A stretch of 64,000 nucleotides of DNA, from contig NZ_CP046703.1 in the NCBI RefSeq assembly GCF_009873495.1, positions 2,666,001-2,730,000 of the forward strand. The letters are read 5' to 3'. Below, piece by piece: positions 45,962 to 56,800 of the stretch; the first letter of the stretch is position 1, and each line of letters begins with the position of its first letter. The notes beneath the pieces were generated by a model that worked only from the letters and a program-made list of their open reading frames with translations, made no database searches and had not been told where the DNA came from. Made by a program: the position numbers and the translations under genes. The DNA is from Nostoc sp. ATCC 53789 (GTDB taxonomy: Bacteria; Cyanobacteriota; Cyanobacteriia; Cyanobacteriales; Nostocaceae).

Positions 45962-47137
45962 CTAAAAAATATCAGCCGGATCTGCTTGTTTGAGTTTTCT
46001 CACAGCTGTTGCACCCGAAACAAAACACATAATAACAGTTGCTATCAGCACAAAACCAGCTCTATCTATTGTCATTACAATAGGTAGAAGTGTTGCCTTT
46101 TTAGCAAATTCATACTGAATTATAGAAATTAAAAACCCCGGTATGTAGCCTAAAATTGCAATTAATAATGCTTGCTGTAAAACTATAGATAAAAGGTATC
46201 TTTGTTGATAACCAATTGCTTTTAAAGTGGCATACTGGGGTAAATGTTCAGAAACATTGGTATAGAGAATTTGATATACGACTACAATACCTACCACAAT
46301 TCCTAATCCTACCCCTAAGTTAAAAATAAATCCAATAGCTGTACTAGTTTGCCAGTAATTTTTTTCAAAAGCAATCAATTGTTCTTTTGATAATACTTTT
46401 ACATCTTTAGGTAAAAAGGTTTTTAACTTTTCTGTAAACTCTTGGGCATCATATCCTGGTTTTAATTTGATTAAACCAATATCAATTAATCCTTTATAAC
46501 GAGAGCTAAAAATCCTTAAGAAGTTAAGATGACTGGTGACTAAATTTCCATCGGAACCAAAAGATGTACCTAGATTAAATAGTCCAGCTACTTTAACCCG
46601 GCGATTTGAAGAACGATTACCAATTTCTGTTTCTACATTACCTTTTTGCTCAAAATCTGCAACCACAGGCCCGAATTCAGCGCGAGAACTGCGGTCAAAT
46701 AAAACCACATTTGGAATTTTTAGTTTGTTGATATTTTCCTCAACTCCAGGAAAATCTACGACCTGATAGCGAATATCAAAACCAATCACAAATATATTCC
46801 GCCAATAATCTTTAGTTTCGGGATTTTTCCATTGACCAAAGCCTAAATATACCGGTGCAACATAGTTAACTTCTGGAAATGCTAAAGACTGAGATAAACG
46901 TCGTTCTGGAAAACTTTCCATAGCAATTAAAGCTGTAGAACGAGGACTAATCAAAAAACAATCCCCTTGTAAGCCTTGGTGCAAACGAACAGCACTGTCA
47001 AATAAAGCATCTCGAATGCCTAGTTGGACGAAGACAATTACTACAGCAAAAACCACTCCTAATAAAGCAATAATTAATCTGGCTTTCTGATATCTAAGTT
47101 GCAACCAAGCTACTGGTATTTTTTTGCGAAGTATCAT
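45962..47137 (-). CDS. devC: DevC-type ABC exporter permease
   Basis: The 391-residue inner-membrane protein has an N-terminal helix (IIALLGVVFAVVIVFVQLGI), a large extracytoplasmic domain (about residues 40-260), and three C-terminal helices (GFIFNLGVGLGIVVGIVVVY, LATLKAIGY-like ATLKAIGYQQRYLLSIV). This MacB/DevC layout pairs with a DevB fusion protein and DevA ATPase. In Anabaena, DevBCA exports heterocyst glycolipids, but paralogues serve other cargos. The ATPase gene devA is not next to it. Confidence 0.85.
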   Translation of the reverse strand: MILRKKIPVAWLQLRYQKARLIIALLGVVFAVVIVFVQLGIRDALFDSAVRLHQGLQGDCFLISPRSTALIAMESFPERRLSQSLAFPEVNYVAPVYLGFGQWKNPETKDYWRNIFVIGFDIRYQVVDFPGVEENINKLKIPNVVLFDRSSRAEFGPVVADFEQKGNVETEIGNRSSNRRVKVAGLFNLGTSFGSDGNLVTSHLNFLRIFSSRYKGLIDIGLIKLKPGYDAQEFTEKLKTFLPKDVKVLSKEQLIAFEKNYWQTSTAIGFIFNLGVGLGIVVGIVVVYQILYTNVSEHLPQYATLKAIGYQQRYLLSIVLQQALLIAILGYIPGFLISIIQYEFAKKATLLPIVMTIDRAGFVLIATVIMCFVSGATAVRKLKQADPADIF

Positions 47138-47227
47138 ATTTATATTTCCAATTTAGAACAGGGTAAAAAATAGCTAATAATGAGATTTTTATTAGTTGGA
47201 TATTGAGAGATAAAAGTTTTGTCAATT

Positions 47228-48544
47228 TTATGGTGATTCAGTATTAATCATGACGTTGACTTCTAAATTAGTGAGGTTAGCAACTTTTTGGCTATCTTGT
47301 GGAGACAGACGAATTTTAACTTCGACAACTCTAGTATCTGCATCCGCAACAGGATCGGTTCCTAAAGCATTTAAAACGCCAACTTTTAAACCAACTTCAT
47401 CGACATTGCCTTTCAGTTCTTCGATTAATCCACCACTGGTAACAGTTGCTTGTTGACCAAGACGAACTTTACTAATATCGGTTTCATAAACTTCTGCGAT
47501 CGCGTACATTTGTTCTGTCTGACCTAACTCGATAATTCCATCTTTGCTAATAACTTCACCAGCCCATGTGTGAATTTTTAAAACTTGTCCATTTTTAGGC
47601 GATCGCACATAAGCCAAATTTAAATCTGCTTGAGATTTTTTCACAGCAGCCTGGGCATTTGCTAGCTCTGATTCTGCCACACTGACATCTACAGGGCGGA
47701 CTTCTGCGGTGGCATTTAGAGTTGCTTTGGCTTCTTCAACTTCGTTTTTTAAGGTTGCTAATGTGCGATTCAAATTGGCTTGTGCTTCTTTGACTTGTTC
47801 TGTTCTAGTACTAATAATTTTCTGTAAATTAGATTCAGCTTCTGCAAGTTGTTCTTGAGTAGTATTGTTTTGTAGACAAGTGCTATCTCGTTGAGAAGCT
47901 GAAACTACTCCTTTTTGATACAAAGAATTATAGCGATCGCATTCAGTTTGAGCATATCGCAATTCAGCTTGAATCCTCTTAATGGTTGCGGCTTGAGAAT
48001 TCTTTTCTCCTTGTAACTGAGCTGCTAAATTAGCAATAGTTGCCCTTTGAATTGTGAGTTGACCTTCTAGTTCTGCTCTTGTTTGTTGATATTTTGCCGT
48101 TTGAGCGTTAATATCTCCTGTTTTCGCGCCAGCTTTAGTCTGTTCTAGTTTAGCTTGAGCAACATTAACTTCAGTTTTTGCCTGTTCCAAAGCTGCTTGC
48201 AGACGTTCTTGGTTATCCAGAATTGCCACTACTTGACCTGTTTTTACCTTGTCTCCTTGTTTGACAAGTAGCTTTGCAACTCGTACACCTTCACCTTGTA
48301 TAGAAGTAGGAGCAGATAGCTTAATTACTTCTCCTTTAGGCTCTAGATATCCTCTAGCAGCAACCGCACTGGGACTTACTTGAATTTTATTATTAGCTGC
48401 AATAGCCTGTTGCGATCGCTTTTGATTTTCTAGTTGATTATTTAAAACTAAATAAAACGAAGTAGCACAAGTAGCTAAAGCCGCAGCGCCTAAAATTACA
48501 ACAAATCTCCAGTCTACAGGTTTGGCAAAAAACTGATATTTCAT
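47228..48544 (-). CDS. devB: DevB-type periplasmic adaptor (HlyD family)
   Basis: The 438-residue protein is a membrane-fusion adaptor. It has one N-terminal helix (FVVILGAAALATCATSFYLV), a lipoyl/biotinyl-like half (VRVAKLLVKQGDKVKTGQVV), a long coiled-coil hairpin rich in Gln/Ala (about residues 115-310), and the second lipoyl and beta-barrel part (LAYVRSPKNGQVLKIHTWAG). It should bridge the DevC permease to a TolC-like channel. 90 bp from devC in the same direction, so co-transcribed. Confidence 0.87.
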   Translation of the reverse strand: MKYQFFAKPVDWRFVVILGAAALATCATSFYLVLNNQLENQKRSQQAIAANNKIQVSPSAVAARGYLEPKGEVIKLSAPTSIQGEGVRVAKLLVKQGDKVKTGQVVAILDNQERLQAALEQAKTEVNVAQAKLEQTKAGAKTGDINAQTAKYQQTRAELEGQLTIQRATIANLAAQLQGEKNSQAATIKRIQAELRYAQTECDRYNSLYQKGVVSASQRDSTCLQNNTTQEQLAEAESNLQKIISTRTEQVKEAQANLNRTLATLKNEVEEAKATLNATAEVRPVDVSVAESELANAQAAVKKSQADLNLAYVRSPKNGQVLKIHTWAGEVISKDGIIELGQTEQMYAIAEVYETDISKVRLGQQATVTSGGLIEELKGNVDEVGLKVGVLNALGTDPVADADTRVVEVKIRLSPQDSQKVANLTNLEVNVMINTESP

Positions 48545-48654
48545 AATTTAACTTAAATCTCTAAAATCTACTTTTACAAAAGTGACAATGTAGGCAAGAG
48601 ATATATTTGTAAAAGCTGTTTTTTACAAATATATCTCTGTATTTTCAGGCTCGA

Positions 48655-49338
48655 TTAATACACCCAAGGTAATAAACGACGAGTGCGTTTTTTATATGCC
48701 TCGTATGCATTACTAAAAGCTTGCAGCAATATTTTTTCTTCAACTCGGCAGCGAAAATCATGAGCTAAAAAATTAGCAATTACTTGCAGTAAAAATCCCA
48801 GTCTTGGAACAATTAGAAACGAGCCAAAAAACAGAAGTTGAAAAGCGAAGTAAAGTGGATGTCTGACAAAACTATAAGGCCCTTTGGTCACAAGTTGATG
48901 ACCGGGATCGATGTGGGGAAATAACCGCCAACTGCGAAAAACCCAAAAAGACCATACTTTCACAATTAATGCCAAACCAAGAATAGCAATTCCTAGAGCT
49001 TGAATCGGAAAAGTCGGTTGAAATACAAAAAATCCTAGCGCATCGGGATTTGCCCACCAAATTGCTAGCAAAATGTAAAAAATACCGTAGGTAGCACTGG
49101 TGAGAAATAGTGCTGGCGGGCCTTGAGGAGTGATGGATGACTCACTAGCAACTGGTTCTTTTGTGGAGGTGTCAACAAATGACTCTGGGTTATTGAGTTT
49201 GCGCCGTCTAATGATGGATGCATTGACAATTAATAGCCAATACAGTGAATGAACCAAGCAGAGAATGGCTTTGACATCTACTTGTGGTAGTTGTTCTGGG
49301 AAAGCCACTGCAAACTGAAATTGTGTCATTAGTTCCAC
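48655..49338 (-). CDS. Isoprenylcysteine carboxyl methyltransferase-like membrane protein
   Basis: The 227-residue protein has four or five hydrophobic helices and the ICMT/PEMT end pattern GPYSFVRHPLYFAFQLLFFG followed by EEKILLQAFSNAYEAYKKRT. This SAM-binding pattern (RHPxY with the later EE) is found in membrane methyltransferases acting on lipids or small molecules. It lies 110 bp upstream of devB on the same strand and may modify the exported compound, which is inference. Confidence 0.8.
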   Translation of the reverse strand: MELMTQFQFAVAFPEQLPQVDVKAILCLVHSLYWLLIVNASIIRRRKLNNPESFVDTSTKEPVASESSITPQGPPALFLTSATYGIFYILLAIWWANPDALGFFVFQPTFPIQALGIAILGLALIVKVWSFWVFRSWRLFPHIDPGHQLVTKGPYSFVRHPLYFAFQLLFFGSFLIVPRLGFLLQVIANFLAHDFRCRVEEKILLQAFSNAYEAYKKRTRRLLPWVY

Positions 49339-49385
49339 AAGTTAACTCCTAAAGTAACGTGAGTTCCGTCAAATAACTTTCTAGT

Positions 49386-49456
49386 CTCTGGGTTCTCCGT
49401 GCCTCTGTGGTTAAAAAAAGAGTTTTTAAACCACAGAGACGCAGAGGACACAGAGG
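49386..49456. repeat. Inverted repeat of CACAGAG-type units
   Basis: CTCTGGGTTCTCCGTGCCTC then TGTGGTTAAAAA is paired with TTTTTAAACCACAGAGACGC then AGAGGACACAGAG. Related single units occur at about 4415-4441 and 6157-6184. It sits between the NRPS gene end and the methyltransferase gene. Confidence 0.6.
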
Positions 49457-49533
49457 ATTTGATAGGGTTAGCCTGTATTTCTCACAAGCTTGAGGTGCAG
49501 AGGGGCAGAGGGGATTGAACTTGGCACATTGAA

Positions 49534-49570
49534 CTCTCCTCTGCTCCCCTGCTCCCCTGCTCCCCTGCTC
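49534..49570. repeat. 8-bp tandem repeat (CTCCCCTG)n
   Basis: About four CTCCCCTG units in the 270-bp spacer after the NRPS gene (which holds no gene). Same octamer as at 12066-12110 and 63520-63603. Confidence 0.7.
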
Positions 49571-49610
49571 AAGAGCAAAAGACTTTGAGAGATGTGGTGA
49601 GAAATCCGGG

Positions 49611-52600
49611 TTAGTTGTATCTTCCTGGCTGCCAGTTGTTCATAACTGCCAGACAAGCCCTCAATTGGGTTGCCAATGTTTGCACATCTGGTTCTCTGAC
49701 CATCGTGTAGTGGTTGCCTGGAATCCAACGCACTTCCAAATTGGTGAGTAATTTGTGCCAATCTAAAGCTGGGTCAGTGGGATTTTCTGGTGGTTGGTTT
49801 TCTGCCCGTAGCAGTGTTGCTAGCCCCTCGTAGGAACGCGGTGTGTAGGATTCGATCGCTCGCATATTGCATTTGAAAACCTCGAACAAGTAGTTGACTT
49901 GTTCAACTCCGGCATCTGGCGGAACTAAGTGCAGTAGTCTGGCTTGTTCTAGGATGTAGTTCAATTGTTGTGCGGTATCTAGCTGCTGCAACTGCTGCAA
50001 TCTAGTAGCATCAACATCAAATCGACCTTCTAAATCTTGGATAAACCAAGCTGCTAAGGTGGCTTCGTCCAAATCTTCGCTAGATAAGGGTGCGGGACAG
50101 TCGATAAGTACCAGCATATTGACTTCTTCACCTTGCTGGCGCAATTGCTGGGCAATTTCTAAGGCTGCAATTCCCCCAAAAGACCAGCCACCGATAGAGT
50201 ATGGCCCTTGTGGTTGAACGGTGCGGATGGCTGCAATATAATAAGCCGCCATATCTTCGATAGTCGTAAATGGTGGTTGTTCTCCATCCATCCCCACAGC
50301 CTGGAGACCGTAGAACGGCTGATCTGCACCCAAGCGACGGGAGAGATCCATATAGCAAAGCACATTACCGCCAGCCGGATGAACGCAGAAGAAAGGCGGC
50401 TGAGAGCCAGAGGGCTGGATACTGACTAAAGGCGACCAAGGTACAGAACTATCTGACGATTCCCGCAGAGTCCGGGCTAAATGCTCAACAGTCCCGCCTT
50501 GGAACAACGTAGACAAGGGCAAATTCTGAGCAAAGAGTTTGTGAATTTGCGTCATCAAGCGCACAGCTTGAATAGAAGTTCCACCCAGTTCAAAGAAATT
50601 ATTAGTAATACCTACCTCCGGCAATTTCAAGATTTCTTGCCAAATTTGTACAAGTTGTAACTCTAAGCTGTCTCTGGGTGGGACAATTGCCCCTAAATCT
50701 GCTTGACTTTGTTCTGGGTCAGGTAAAGCACGGCGATCTACTTTACCGTTGGATGACAAGGGCAAGCTGTCCATAAACATGAACATTGAGGGAATCATGT
50801 ATTCTGGTAACTTCTGCTGGAGGTAGCTACGCAATTCTAATGAAGTAATTGATTGTTCCTGCTCAAAAACGATATAAGCTACCAGTTGCTTCTCATCCCG
50901 TTGTTTGCCAACGGCTGAAACAGCAACAGAACGGATGGCTGGGTTTTGCTGCAAGACAGTTTCAACTTCGCCTATTTCTATCCGATAACCGCGAATTTTA
51001 ACCTGAAAATCAATTCTTCCTAAAAACTCGATGTTACCATCCGGCAGATAGCGCCCCAAGTCCCCCGTGCGGTAAAGACGCTCTCCCGTGCGGGGATGGT
51101 GAATAAAGCTGGCTTGGGTCTTGGCTGGATCTCGCCAATATCCCTGAGCTAAACCGATACCACCGATGTAAATTTGTCCTGGAACCCAATCAGGACGGGG
51201 TTGCAAGGCTTCATCAAGGATGTGGAAGCTTTGGTTACTCAAGGGTTTACCGTAGGGGATGCTAGTCCAGCTAGGGTCAATAGTTTCGATAGGATAGAAA
51301 ATTGACCAGATGGAAGCTTCCGTGGCTCCTCCCAAACTGATTACTTGGACATTGTTACCCAAGGAGTGAATTTGCTCCGGTAGAGTTACCGGAATCCAAT
51401 CGCCACTCATCATCACCAACCGTAGGGAAGATGGTAAGCGATCGCAGCGATCGCCTGCATATTCGACTAACAATTTCATTAACGCTGGTGCAGAGTTCCA
51501 GACTGTCACCTGTTCCCGTTGGAGAACATCTAGCCAATGCACCGGATCGCGGCTGCCTTGAGCATCGGGCATGATAATTGTACCACCAGCTGCGAGCGTT
51601 CCGAAGATGTCATATACTGACAAGTCAAAACTCAAGGAAGAAATGGCAAATACCCGATCCTCTGCTGTCACGCCAAACCGTTGATTGATATCGAGGATGG
51701 TGTTGGCTGCACCGCGATGGTCGATCATGACACCTTTGGGTGTACCGGTTGAGCCGGAGGTGTAGATGACGTAGGCTAAATCTTCTGGGGTTTGGATAGA
51801 TGGTAAAGGTAGCTTGGTAGAGGCTTGTACCAGGGTTGAGTCATCAATTGTTAGCCATTTGACTTGAGTCGCGAAGCTGAGATTTGCTTCTAGCTGAGGT
51901 TGGGTAAAGGCGATCGCTACTTCAGCGTTATCGAGCAGCCAGCTAAGACGTTCTTGGGGTAGGCTGGGGTCGATTGGTAGGTAAGCTGCACCTGATTTGA
52001 GAATTCCCAAAACAGCGACTAACTGCTCCCAACCTTTTTCCATCACCACGGCTACCAACTGATTGGGACGTGCGCCTAAGTCTCGCAGTTGTCTACCGAT
52101 GTAGTTAGATAGGCGATCGAGTTCGGCGTAAGTCAAAGTCAATTGAGAAGCAGCGATCGCTAATTTTTGTGGGTGTTGAGTCGCCTGTTCAACAAACAAC
52201 TCATGCAACAACTGGGTGGGAATAGTAGTGTTGGTAGCATTGACGGCTGCTCGTTGTTGTAGCTGTGCTTCGGGTATCAACCATTCTGTGGTAGTCTGCC
52301 AAGTATTGTCTGACTCAGCCAAACGATGCAGTAGCAGTTGGTAAGCATCAAACATTTGGGCCATTAAACCAGAGGGAAAAGCTTCTTCTACAGCATCCCA
52401 ATTCAGGAGCAAAGCGCCGTTTTCTTCAACAATTTGGTGGTCGAGGAGGACGAAAGGCGTTTGCAACAAGCCATTACAAATTACCTGCCAATCCTGCTCA
52501 CCCGCAGCATTAGTTTGAGTGTCGCGGTTTCCCAAACCCAAAGCACTGGCAAAGGTACAAGGCATTGCGGCTCTAGCAGTTCCCCCTTGCATCCGGTTGA

Positions 52601-53804
52601 GTTCGCCCAACACTTCCACACCAGTCACCGCCGTATGTTCCAAATCACTCCACAACTGCTCTTGTAAGCGTTTGGCTTGGGCGGCGAAGCTTTCGCTTTG
52701 GGTGTGGTCAACTGTCAATAATAGGGTGGAGCTACAGTTACCTAAAACCTGATACACCTGTGGATGCAGTGGTTCACGGTTAAAGTAGAGGATGTTAACT
52801 GTGAGTTTTTGGTTTTTGCTCCAAGTGGTGAGGATGGTGGCATAAGCAGCACAAATCGCCGCCGCCGGTGTTAGTCCCAGCTGACTGACTCGTGTTTTGA
52901 ATTGCTGCCAAACTGCTGGTGCTAGTTGCCCTTGCCAACGGGTAAAAGTGGGTTTCTCAATAGCACTCGGACTTTTGGCTAGGGGCAATTCTGGGGCTGG
53001 GGGAATTTCAGATAACCTTGGCCACCAGTAATCACGGGCTTTCTGATAGGCTGCTGTTTGACGGCGTTGATTCAGCGTCAGGATGTAATCTCGGAAAGAG
53101 AGATTCAGGGCTGGTAACTGTGCTTGGGGGTTGAGGTAAAACTGATACAAATCTTGGAAGACAAATCCACCACTTAAAGCATCGCAGATTAATAAACTAA
53201 TGCTGATGTGGAGTTGCGCTCGCTCCTCATTCAATAACTGTACCCGCACCTCAAATAAAGGATATTTATCGAGTGACGGGCCATTATCCTTCATTTGCTG
53301 GCGCATCGCTGCTATTTGCTGCTCCGCCTCTTTTTGACCGCGTAAGTCGATGACTTCCACAGCAAAGGGAGGCACAGTTTCGAGAATCTGCTGTTGGGCA
53401 TCAGGTAAAATCACTGCTCGCAGCATCTCATGACGCTCAATTAAACGTTGCCAAGCCAAATTCAATCGCTCGATGTCGAGATTAGTAACGGCAAATTCTA
53501 CGTAGAAATGAGCAGATACATTACCCAAATCGAAAAAATTGCTACCACCCAAAGCATAAGCTTGTTGTAAGTCAGTGAGCGGGAATGGCTGATAACGCTC
53601 CTCTGGGGCATGAACTAGGGTAAATTCTGCCGTTGAAATGGGCGTTTGCAAAATTGCCAGCAATTCTAACTTGTGAGCAGTCAAGCGATCGCGCAGTTCT
53701 TCCGTTAACACACCTTTGGGGGCACGGAAACGCAATTTGTCGCCTTCAGCCCACAAATACACTCCATTTTGCGTCAAATCATCCAAAAGTTGACTCGCGC
53801 TCAT
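49611..53804 (-). CDS. NRPS terminal module: TubC dock-Cy-A(Cys)-PCP-TE
   Basis: I take the ATG at 53804, which overlaps the PKS stop (ATGA), giving 1397 residues. Domains: TubC-type N-terminal docking domain (about 1-55; MSASQLLDDLTQNGVYLWAE), heterocyclisation-type condensation domain (about 65-480; FPLTDLQQAYALGG), adenylation (about 520-1000; YTSGSTGTPKGVMI, YRTGDLGRY), carrier (about 1040-1110; GGTSIQ Ser) and thioesterase (about 1130-1390; GGWSFGG Ser, GNHYTMV His). Read off by eye, A-domain pocket residues D-L-Y-N-x-S-L-I-W-K match the cysteine code. The Cy DxxxxD motif reads SLLICD, so its first Asp is missing. Last enzyme of the line: adds Cys and releases the chain. Confidence 0.92.
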   Translation of the reverse strand: MSASQLLDDLTQNGVYLWAEGDKLRFRAPKGVLTEELRDRLTAHKLELLAILQTPISTAEFTLVHAPEERYQPFPLTDLQQAYALGGSNFFDLGNVSAHFYVEFAVTNLDIERLNLAWQRLIERHEMLRAVILPDAQQQILETVPPFAVEVIDLRGQKEAEQQIAAMRQQMKDNGPSLDKYPLFEVRVQLLNEERAQLHISISLLICDALSGGFVFQDLYQFYLNPQAQLPALNLSFRDYILTLNQRRQTAAYQKARDYWWPRLSEIPPAPELPLAKSPSAIEKPTFTRWQGQLAPAVWQQFKTRVSQLGLTPAAAICAAYATILTTWSKNQKLTVNILYFNREPLHPQVYQVLGNCSSTLLLTVDHTQSESFAAQAKRLQEQLWSDLEHTAVTGVEVLGELNRMQGGTARAAMPCTFASALGLGNRDTQTNAAGEQDWQVICNGLLQTPFVLLDHQIVEENGALLLNWDAVEEAFPSGLMAQMFDAYQLLLHRLAESDNTWQTTTEWLIPEAQLQQRAAVNATNTTIPTQLLHELFVEQATQHPQKLAIAASQLTLTYAELDRLSNYIGRQLRDLGARPNQLVAVVMEKGWEQLVAVLGILKSGAAYLPIDPSLPQERLSWLLDNAEVAIAFTQPQLEANLSFATQVKWLTIDDSTLVQASTKLPLPSIQTPEDLAYVIYTSGSTGTPKGVMIDHRGAANTILDINQRFGVTAEDRVFAISSLSFDLSVYDIFGTLAAGGTIIMPDAQGSRDPVHWLDVLQREQVTVWNSAPALMKLLVEYAGDRCDRLPSSLRLVMMSGDWIPVTLPEQIHSLGNNVQVISLGGATEASIWSIFYPIETIDPSWTSIPYGKPLSNQSFHILDEALQPRPDWVPGQIYIGGIGLAQGYWRDPAKTQASFIHHPRTGERLYRTGDLGRYLPDGNIEFLGRIDFQVKIRGYRIEIGEVETVLQQNPAIRSVAVSAVGKQRDEKQLVAYIVFEQEQSITSLELRSYLQQKLPEYMIPSMFMFMDSLPLSSNGKVDRRALPDPEQSQADLGAIVPPRDSLELQLVQIWQEILKLPEVGITNNFFELGGTSIQAVRLMTQIHKLFAQNLPLSTLFQGGTVEHLARTLRESSDSSVPWSPLVSIQPSGSQPPFFCVHPAGGNVLCYMDLSRRLGADQPFYGLQAVGMDGEQPPFTTIEDMAAYYIAAIRTVQPQGPYSIGGWSFGGIAALEIAQQLRQQGEEVNMLVLIDCPAPLSSEDLDEATLAAWFIQDLEGRFDVDATRLQQLQQLDTAQQLNYILEQARLLHLVPPDAGVEQVNYLFEVFKCNMRAIESYTPRSYEGLATLLRAENQPPENPTDPALDWHKLLTNLEVRWIPGNHYTMVREPDVQTLATQLRACLAVMNNWQPGRYN

Positions 53805-56800
53805 AGTTCGCCATCCTCCCATTCTTGATTACTGGTGGCTAATTCAACAGGTCTAGCAGAATCGCTCCTCAGATGAGGAGGAGATACAAGGACAGATGAT
53901 ACTGACGACATTTCTTGTGTAATTTGAGTGAGTACTTGTGCAGATAACTGGGCAATACTAGGGCCTTGAATGAAGCGAATCATCGGTAAATCAACGCCCA
54001 AGTCGTTTTTGAGTTTGTTCTTTAACTCCACCGCCACTAAAGAATCTAGTCCTTGGCTGTTGAGGGGCTGATGGCGATCGAGTTTCGAGGCTGGCATTCG
54101 CAGTACCCTAGCCACTTGTTCGTGGAAGTAAGTTTCTAAAAGTAGTTGACGCTCATCTGATGGAGTTGCTAAAAGTGCTTGACGGGAAAGGAAATTTGTG
54201 GTGTTTTCAGTCTCGATTTCTCCAGAGTTACTAAAGACCTCCGTCAGCAATTGAAACAAAGGCATCTTGATAACGGCTGGATTAGCACGCAAGACTTTTG
54301 CCCAATTGATGGGAATCACACCTAATTGTGCAGTTTTATCCGTTAGCAGGTGTCCTAAAATCTCTAAGCCTTGCTGTGGGGGAATGCTACTAAAACCCAG
54401 AGATGCCATGCGATCGCCCCGATTTGCCTGGGCTGCTGCTAAACCTACTTCTGCCCACGCACCCCAGTTGATACTGAGTGCAGGCAGATTTTGACTTTGC
54501 CGATAATGAGCTAACCCATCTAAAAAGGCATTGGCCGCCGCATAGTTTCCTTGTCCGGCGGAACCCAGGAGTGAAGCAGCTGAAGAAAACAGTACAAAGA
54601 AATCTAGGGATTTATTGAGAGTGTGCGTATGGAGATTCCATGCCCCTTCTATCTTGGGTTGCATGACTTTGTGCAACCTTTCTGGGGTTAATTGTAAGAG
54701 AATGCCGTCATCCAAAACAGCAGCGCTGTGAATTACACCCCGCAATGGTGGCATATCTTGGTCTAATTGAGCGATCGCTCTAGCTACTTCCTCAGCCTGA
54801 CTGATATCCGCCTGAAGCACCTTAATTTTTGCTCCAGCAGTTTCCAGAGTTTGTAAAACTTCTAAGGCTGCGGGTGTCGGCTGACTTCTCGCCATCAGTG
54901 CCAAATATCTAGCTCCCCTCTCCACCATCCAAGTAGCTACTTGTAAACCCAGACCCCGCAGACCTCCGGCGATGAGGTAAGTTGCTTGGGGGTCGAAGTT
55001 TGGTAGTTCTGAATAACTGGGTAAATATCGCTTCAGTCTAGCAACGTAAGACACATCCCCACGCAAAGCGATTTCATTTTCTACATCGTCTGCTTGTAGT
55101 AGCTGCAAAAGTGATGCAATTTCTGATGGTTTAGGCACTGGTGCTAAATCCACCATTGAGCAACGCCAGTCTGGATGTTCTTGAGCAATGACGCGTCCCA
55201 GTCCCCACAGAGGCGATTGGGCAATACTAGGACTCGAATCTACAGGTTGTACGCCACGGGTAACTAGCCAGAGACGGGGTGTATTTTGCCAACCTGTTTC
55301 CGCCAATGCTTGGACTAAATGGAGAGTGCTAATACATCCCAAATTGCGATCGCCAAGTGGACGATCTCCCATATTTTCACCAGCTAGTGAAGCTAGAGTA
55401 GTCAATTCTGCTGGAGTGATATCTAAACTCCACAGATGCACCACGCCCAAGCACTCACTAGAAACAGTTTGTAGGAGTTGCTTGAAGTCATCTAAACAAT
55501 TTGGCTGAATTTGATAATGCTGTGAATCCTGTTTTTGATAACTTTCACCTGCAAAAGCCAAGATGCAATTTTCGCCTTGCTGCTGCAATTGTTGACTGAG
55601 ATTTTCCCCAATTCCCTGTCTGTCTGCCAATATCAGCCAATAGCCTTGGTTTTGTTCGCTGCGTCTTGGCGCTGTATCCTTGGGTTCTAAAAGCCGTTCC
55701 CAGCTAATCTCATAGAACCAATCGCTAGAATTATTCTGACCTTGACTATCAAGTTTCTGAATACGCAAGCATTCAGCATCTAATATTCTTTGTCCTTGGT
55801 CATTGAACAGGACTAACTCAGCAGCAAAGGCATCTGTTTCTACTACAGGTTTTAACTGCAAATGTGCCCATAAACCTGTGGCATCCGGTTGCTGATAAAG
55901 TCGGAGTTTGTCTAGGCGTACTGGCAAATAAGCTCCTTCTGCCTCAGCATCGGGGTTAGCTAAGGGAGTCGCCAAGGCTATCACCTGAAAACAGGCATCC
56001 AAAAGAACGGGATGAATTTGGTAGTTGGCGATTTCTGCGTGTAAAGATGCTGGTAAATGGATGCGTCCGAGGGCTTCCCCTTCACGTCGCCAGATTTGCT
56101 CTACGCCTTGAAAGCTGGCTCCATAAAGCAAACCCTGTTCCGCCATTTGTTGATAGTGCTGTGTGCCAGAAATAACTTCCTGACAACGGGCTTGAATTTC
56201 TGCCACCGTTGCGGGAATGGTGGGTGTAATTTCCTCATCGCCTCGGCGCACTGTACCACTGACATGATGCCGCCATCTCGTCTCTGGGTTTATACCAGGG
56301 CGGCTGTAACAATCAAAGTTGAAAGTATCTGGTGTGTTTCCTGGTTGCAAGCAAATTTGTAGAGTCTGAGTTTCTGTTTCGGGAATGAATAGACCTTGTT
56401 GAAAGTGCAAAACTTCTAGAGTATGTTTACCTGCGCCAAATATCTCAGTTGCAGCAGCTAATACCATTTCTACATAACCTGACCCCGGTAACACCATCAC
56501 ACCTTGTACCCGATGGTCATTGAGGTAAGGAAGCGATCGCAAATCCAATTGTGTTTGCCAAATCCGCATTTCTGGCAGATGTGCCAGACTGGGCAAAGCT
56601 TCTCCTAATAAGGGCTGTTGTGATGTTCTTCTTGGTGGTAGAGAATTGCTACCTTCTAACCAGTAGCGTTGATGTTGCCAGGGATAAGTCGGTAGTAAAA
56701 CGCACCTTCTATTTTCTGGATAGAAAGCCTGCCATCGTGGTTGATAGCCCAAGGTGTAGAGCCGACCTAGTTCGCTGAGTAGGAAATAACGCTCTTGTCG

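Noticed and set aside
49468-49761. 97-codon minus-strand ORF overlapping the NRPS end
   Set aside because: Out of frame with the thioesterase domain and ends in octamer repeats; a shadow frame.
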